Shown in pieces: positions 59,227-64,000 of a stretch of 64,000 nucleotides of DNA. Both the position numbers and the translations under genes were made by a program. The DNA is from Fasciolopsis buskii (taxonomy: Eukaryota > Platyhelminthes > Trematoda > Plagiorchiida > Fasciolidae). The notes beneath the pieces are model-generated. The model searched no databases and had not been told where the DNA came from. It worked only from the letters and a program-made list of their open reading frames with translations. The stretch is taken from positions 16,810 through 80,809 of the forward strand of contig LUCM01006508.1 in NCBI GenBank assembly GCA_008360955.1. The letters run 5' to 3'. Each line of letters starts with the position of its first letter. Within the stretch, counting starts at the first letter, position 1.

Positions 59227-59996
59227 CAAGCCACGAGCATCTTGACTGATCCGATAGTGGTAAACACGACCGAGATGGCGTACGGTAACAGAGAGCTGTC
59301 CAGGAGCCGACTCGGACGCCCGGACCAAGAATGAACCTGTAATTCCACTGCGCAATAGTTGCTCACCAGCTTGGCGCGATACAGCGCCATGATACCAAGG
59401 ATAGAGTGCAAGGCTGGGACCTTGCAGTCCCAAAGGGGAAGAATCAACCATATTTACTTGGGATGGAAGCTGTTGCTGATTTGCTTGTGCAGATGAATGT
59501 AAGTGAGCCCCCATGTGATCCGGACGAGTCGCGAAGGCGGGATTGGGTCCAGGAGCTAGACCAGCTTTTGCCTCCATTCCGGTTCCATCGCATCGTTCAA
59601 CTGAAGCAGTGGATCCAACGGGTGAAAATATGATTTCGTGTGGAAGAACAGATCCGGTCAGGCGTTGGCTAGGATCAGAGAGGACATTGGCTGGAGCTAA
59701 ATAGCTAGTGGGAACCCAGCCACGGCGATACCGCACGGGGGCATTTACGAATGCTGGATTACTGATGTTTTGGCCACTCCCTGTACTCATCGTGCTTCCT
59801 CCACCAACCCCTCCAGATTCCACAGAATTGCGCTGAGTTACCGCGTCAGATTGCATTTGTGTTTGTGAAAATTGCACGGATCTATTGGGAAGTTCCATTT
59901 CCACAATCGGATGAGTAGCCGGATGAGCTAAGCCTGATGTCTCCACTTCCGACCAATCGCCTGCGGGACTGTAGCCGAGGAGATGGACCAATTCAC
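59227..59996 (-). CDS. Abl: Abl exon: C-terminal SH3 half, long insert, SH2 first half
   Basis: The acceptor AG is at 59998-59997 and the donor GTAAGT follows 59227. The 770-nt exon enters with two bases of a split codon and leaves in phase 0. It encodes SH3 strands (LLGYSPAGDWSEVET, then GWVPTSYLAP) interrupted by about 71 residues rich in Ser, Gly, Gln and Asn, where vertebrate Abl has a short distal loop. A linker of about 98 low-complexity residues follows. The SH2 domain then starts at WYHGAVSR and includes the phosphotyrosine-binding FLVRASES motif, whose Arg is conserved, and VYHYRI. The upstream exon with the SH3 N-terminus is not visible. A hidden intron inside the insert is possible, but the frame stays open throughout. 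Confidence 0.92.
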
Positions 59997-60640
59997 CTAA
60001 GAATTAAAAACAAAACAGCAGGGAAAAGTGAATCGCAAGCTGATCCAATAGGCAAAAGCACCAAAAAGAACAACGTTCAGAAAGTAAATATACTAGGTTG
60101 TAATAGTTTTGCTAAGATCAGTCTTCACAAGTAGTAACAATGGGCCGACGTCCGTTGATTTGGGCTGTTACCCAATAATATCATCTCGAGGGCGAGAAAA
60201 ATATCAAGAAACACTGGAGTGCCAACTGAAAAGCAATAAATTTAACAACAAAAAAGGAAAGCGAAAGACTTCGAATGTGAGAAAACCCATAATTTCGATA
60301 CAGATTTACAGAGCCCACGGACTCTAACCACCGACCGGGTAAATACTGTGAACCCCAAACCAGCGGTCAAACTGGACCTACATAAGCCAGTCCATTGGTT
60401 ACGTTTTCATACTTTTTGCCACGCATTCCACTGACAATCCCGACTCCACCAACAACCAAAATCAGCTTCGGAAAACAGCACACAAGCATGCAGGTCCATT
60501 GTGAATATGCGAAATCATGTACCAAAAACACTAATCAACCAAAACGTACGACAGCAAATGACAATGAAAACCGTTCCAGCACGAGGGACATTATAAGCAA
60601 CCAAAGGGAGAAAATAGAGAGGCCAACAAAAGCGGGCAAG
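59997..60640. other. Abl intron upstream of the first visible exon
   Basis: I searched the minus strand for the missing ALYDF-type SH3 exon and found none here. Confidence 0.4.
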
Positions 60641-61120
60641 GAGTGAAAAGGGAGGGAACAACGGCCAGTAGCTTACTTATCACTATTCACCATGATCGGT
60701 GCAATAGGTAGCATGGTCCTGATTATCCTGCCCGACGACCGATGCAACATGGAATTCATTATGTTTGCACTATTCATTGAAGCCTTCCGGACGAATAATG
60801 CTAGGGAGTCCAGCCACTAAGCAGAACAATTAGAATTTCCAAGGAAAGTTTTTGATTCTAACATAAACCTGTCCGCAAGGCAATGACGAATGGCTGGATG
60901 GAAGCCCATTTCCTTGGATCAGTTCTCCTTTCACTCATTTTCCAGATTGAGTTGCTAGCTCAAATTAAGCCGTATCTGAAGGAGTACGAGACTACCTCGC
61001 CAGGTCTCTACCGCTATCTGTTCGCCTTGAAGGCACAACTAAATGTTCGACTTGAGATAAGCCATCCCGTATAGCTCATTGGGTCATGCAAGCATACAAG
61101 CCGTCATACCATATCAACAG
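60640..61120 (-). mobile_element. RTE 5' leader fragment, diverged
   Basis: It corresponds to 14840-15330 read on the minus strand (shared CTGATTATCCTGC, CGACCGATGCA, GAGATAAGCCATCCCGTATAGCTCATTGG-like tracts). It ends exactly where arm 2 of the large inverted repeat begins. Confidence 0.6.
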
Positions 61121-62340
61121 GCTGCCTCAATTGGACGGTATTAAATTGTTGGCTGACGGTAATTCGTTGTCGCCTGAATCTTTACTACATCTGATTCATC
61201 GAAACGTTATCGACTCCTTGTTGCTCCATTTTTCAGGGGCACTAATGCTGGTTCCCATTCCCGTCTGTAATTGGCCTTAGCGCTAATGGGATATACCTCT
61301 ACGACTGTATTTAGATTTTGGACATGCAATGGAAAATCATGCTTTTCCTTCAGAGCGGTTGTCCGCGTCGACACCCCCGGTCCCATTTATCCTTCTAACT
61401 TCCACATCTTTTCTTCTGTAGCTGAGGCATTCGATTTAGTTGGTTGAAAATTCGATTCCTTTCTTTTAGCCGTTATTTTTTCCACTTACTTCTGCCTTCT
61501 GAATTGCAACAGCCCCCTGATTTTTGAATCATTATCTTTACATATTGAAACACTGACTTCAGCAGCCCTCAACCTCCAAATCACCATTCTTGGTGGTTTT
61601 GTCGTCCATAAAAATGGTTGGCTGTTGCACTCATCCGAAATTCTGACTGTAGGACGTGAAGGCGAGGCTTTTACTGTGATCAGTAACCTTTGCCAACTAT
61701 TGACCTCCCTACACTCATCGTCCATTAGATTGGTGAACGTCCTAACTACTTTGGCAGTTTGTTTACAATCATCATTTATCCTCTAATGTCACTTCATTGT
61801 CTCCCCTGGGCTGATCAGATCATTATCTCACTTCACTTTCATCTTCTCTCAATGTCCACCTTAGGGCTTACCTTTTGGCGTCGTGATTCTGCCGATTTGG
61901 ATGGATTTCGCTATTTTCTGTCCGCTCTACTTAAAACGTTTTTTAGTTGTGCTTAGGGTTTCGGTCCGTTTGTAATTTTATTGCTAGTTTCCTTCGCGAT
62001 ATGCATCTTTACATTCCACATTTCTTCATACCTGACAAATTACGGTCTCCTGGGTGGTGTAACCATGCTTGCAACCGTGTTGTTCGTTTGAAAAGCAGCT
62101 TACCATCCCCAAACATGTAGGCATTGTTTGGTCCAAGCTGGAAACGAATGCTCGCTAGCTACACAAAGCGCTAAAGAATGCTTCATGCACGGCAAGGCTG
62201 AGCGACTAGCTGCACCCGGAACCGGTAGTCGATCATTTTGGTCCATTGCAAGTGCTGTTTACCTTAATTTATGTTCTGACTTTCCTACTGTTTGCATTAA
62301 ACCTCTGTCCTTTTGTCAATCTTACGCCTCCTCTCGTCTC
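61121..62340 (+). mobile_element. CR1-like endonuclease part (inverted-repeat partner)
   Basis: Reverse complement of 50150-51369, with the same broken frames and GDFN-region remnant. It starts inside the element (the partner extends further), so this arm is a truncated duplicate. Confidence 0.6.
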
Positions 62341-64000
62341 TTTATATCACCACCGTTCAGCGCTAAACAGTAGGGTAAGCCTCACTAACCACTGCCTTCC
62401 CCCCAGGGCTACATGTTTCTATAGAAAGAGTGAATATCCAAGAGGAACTGGGACTAGATTAACATAAGCCGGAAAAGATAAGAAAGATGCAGTAGCCAGC
62501 ATACCGGACACTGTCTAACTGCACCAACACACTTTTTCAATCATTCTAATTCGATAGAAAATGACAACGATCGTCTTTGTCCACGGATCGCTGTCATATG
62601 CTTCAATGTCTCCAGCCAGCTAAATGGCGGGTCTTTCAGACCTTAACCACGAAGACATGAGACACATATTCTACCTAGGTTTGCTGCAAATTTTCTCAAT
62701 CCACATTGCCACATTATCTGCTGACCTCCACATGGCTTCCTCCATTCCATGAGGGGGACCCGAAATACGACACGGTAGGGTAGACGATTGTTCGCCTTAC
62801 GCAACACGTGACCTTATCAGCATAGTCTGCTAATTTCTGTACGCTGATATTAGGTATTCTGATAGCTGGTACCTAGTATTAGATTCCTGAACTCCACATC
62901 ACTCACCCGGTCACTCCATTCAATCCTAGCCATACTACGTAGACATCAGTCGAGGAAAACCTCTAATCGACGAACATCTCCGACATGCATACTCCATGTT
63001 TCTCAACCATACGACAGAACTGAGCGCACTGCGCCACAGTACACGCGACCTTTGAATTTCAATGAGATATCAAGCCGACGCCACAAGTGCTTCAGTCCGG
63101 TGTAAGCGGTTTGAGCCTTCGATATACGCGTGATTACCTCTACTGACGACCTACCATGTTTCGACACGCAGCTACAAATGTAGGTGAAACCGCCCACAAC
63201 CGTAAGTGGCTCTCCATCCAGTATCGAATTTGGGACTACTGCCGTCCAGTTCTGTAATAGCACATTAAAATTCGAAGGTGCATAGCACATGCCGAACCGA
63301 GCTACCGATCTCGACAGTCTATCTAGTGCGCATTGTGCATGGTCCGCGGATTCGAACAGGCACACGACGTCGTCTGCGTGATCTAGGTCGCATAGCTTCC
63401 CTCCACTTTCCAGTTCGACTCCTACGTCCCGGAGACCTCCTAAAGCATCTTCCATCACCTCGTCCATGACGAAGTTGAACAAGAATGGAGAGATGGGACA
63501 CCCTTGTCGAACGCCACTAGTTGTTTCGAATGAACGTGACAGTTCACACTATACCCTCACGCGACCGTAGGTCTGCGAGTACAATGCTCGCAACAGGTTC
63601 ACAAACTTCGTTGGCATACCCTTCCGGTGGAGGGCACTGAGTAGTGCTGGTCGATCCACGGAGTCGAAAGCACCTTTCAAGTCGGGGAAGACTACAATCG
63701 TAGGGCGGCGGTGCGTGTGGCGCGTTTCGAGTATCGGTCGAAGAGTGAATATTTCGTCGATGCAACCTCGACCTGGCCGAAATCCGGCCTGTTGTTCGCG
63801 GATATTACTCTCGCGAATAGGTGTCAAACGGCGCAGCATCATCGAAGCCAATACCTTAGTATCTATCGGAATTAAAATAATCCCACGATGATTGCTACAG
63901 TCACTCCGTGTGCCCTTCTTGAAGATGAGTATAATCATTGACTCACCTCAAGATAACGGAATACGCTCCTCGTTACAAATATCATGAAGCAAGAAGGTAA
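62341..64000 (-). mobile_element. RTE-like retrotransposon copy D (inverted duplicate of copy C), partial
   Basis: Minus-strand frames (63938-63549 and 63482-63003) repeat those of copy C, including the TAG between GRVRV and CELSRSF, and the HADD box. The element continues beyond the window end. Confidence 0.88.

Larger units (their letters stand above)
5625..59996 (-). other. Abl: Abl-family tyrosine kinase gene, partial (7 exons, 6 complete introns)
   Basis: The gene spans seven exons joined by six introns of 14279, 6341, 828, 13395, 6660 and 10991 bp in transcription order. Exon phases match at every junction (0, 1, 0, 1, 2, 2) and all introns start GT and end AG. The 1878 exonic bases translate without a stop into the order SH3 (C-terminal half), SH2, long linker, kinase domain. 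This order and motifs such as WEIDRNEIL before the Gly-loop identify the cytoplasmic Abl family rather than Src or Tec. By family knowledge the product would be a signalling kinase acting on the actin cytoskeleton and on proliferation. The SH3 start (ALYDF-type strand) and the end of the kinase domain were not found. Every long intron is loaded with retroelement debris. Confidence 0.93.
61121..64000 (-). repeat. Arm 2 of large inverted repeat (runs off the window)
   Basis: Pairs with 48490-51369 at constant coordinate sum 112490. The repeat still matches at position 64000, so its true length is unknown. Confidence 0.95.

Noticed and set aside
60520..60545. Possible upstream SH3 exon (a VHDF-like peptide on the minus strand)
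   Set aside because: The flanking residues do not match the SH3 strands, and there is no acceptor/donor pair with the phase needed by the exon at 59996.

Overview
This is a retroelement-rich stretch of an animal nuclear genome, most probably a parasitic flatworm (digenean trematode). The reasons are a multi-exon metazoan Abl-type tyrosine kinase split over more than 50 kb, many decayed RTE-like and CR1-like non-LTR retrotransposons, a flatworm-type Ty3/gypsy gag fragment, and a tRNA-derived SINE-like family carrying a hammerhead ribozyme, which is architecturally like the Smalpha elements known from schistosomes. The base composition looks more balanced than in schistosomes, so a liver or lung fluke is plausible. 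The species assignment is inference.

The only convincing host gene is Abl on the minus strand. Seven exons can be read (59996-59227, 44947-44524, 38182-38106, 37277-37190, 23794-23617, 16956-16783, 5791-5625). All six internal junctions have GT/AG signals and compatible reading phase. Together they encode the end of the SH3 domain, the whole SH2 domain and most of the kinase domain, from the Gly-loop through HRDLAARN, DFG and APE to the middle of the C-lobe. The first exon or exons (5', above 59996) and the end of the kinase domain plus the C-terminal tail (3', below 5625) lie outside the window or were not found.

Everything else is intron or flank filled by mobile elements. RTE-like copies lie at 2.4-3.9, 8.75-11.2, 11.7-15.3, 17.1-17.9, 18.3-19.2, 27.3-30.35, 30.85-32.5, 33.6-36.75, 45.9-50.1 and 60.6-64 kb. 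CR1-like copies lie at 0.64-2.13, 7.56-8.75, 15.34-16.13, 25.1-26.05, 50.1-51.4 and 61.1-62.3 kb. None has an intact reading frame. Two near-identical RTE copies lie 15 kb apart as direct repeats. A nearly perfect inverted repeat of at least 2.88 kb (48490-51369 and 61121-64000) flanks the first visible Abl exon. A 10-N assembly gap at 46781-46790 separates two near-identical RTE junction segments.

The most interesting find is the hammerhead family. Two colinear copies (2250-2294 and 22034-22078) together define a complete type I hammerhead fold downstream of a tRNA-like Pol III promoter. A 462-bp insertion with 12-bp target-site duplications (21671-22132) carries a 5' inversion whose break falls at the predicted self-cleavage position. 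This suggests that the retrotransposed RNA began at the ribozyme-generated 5' end.
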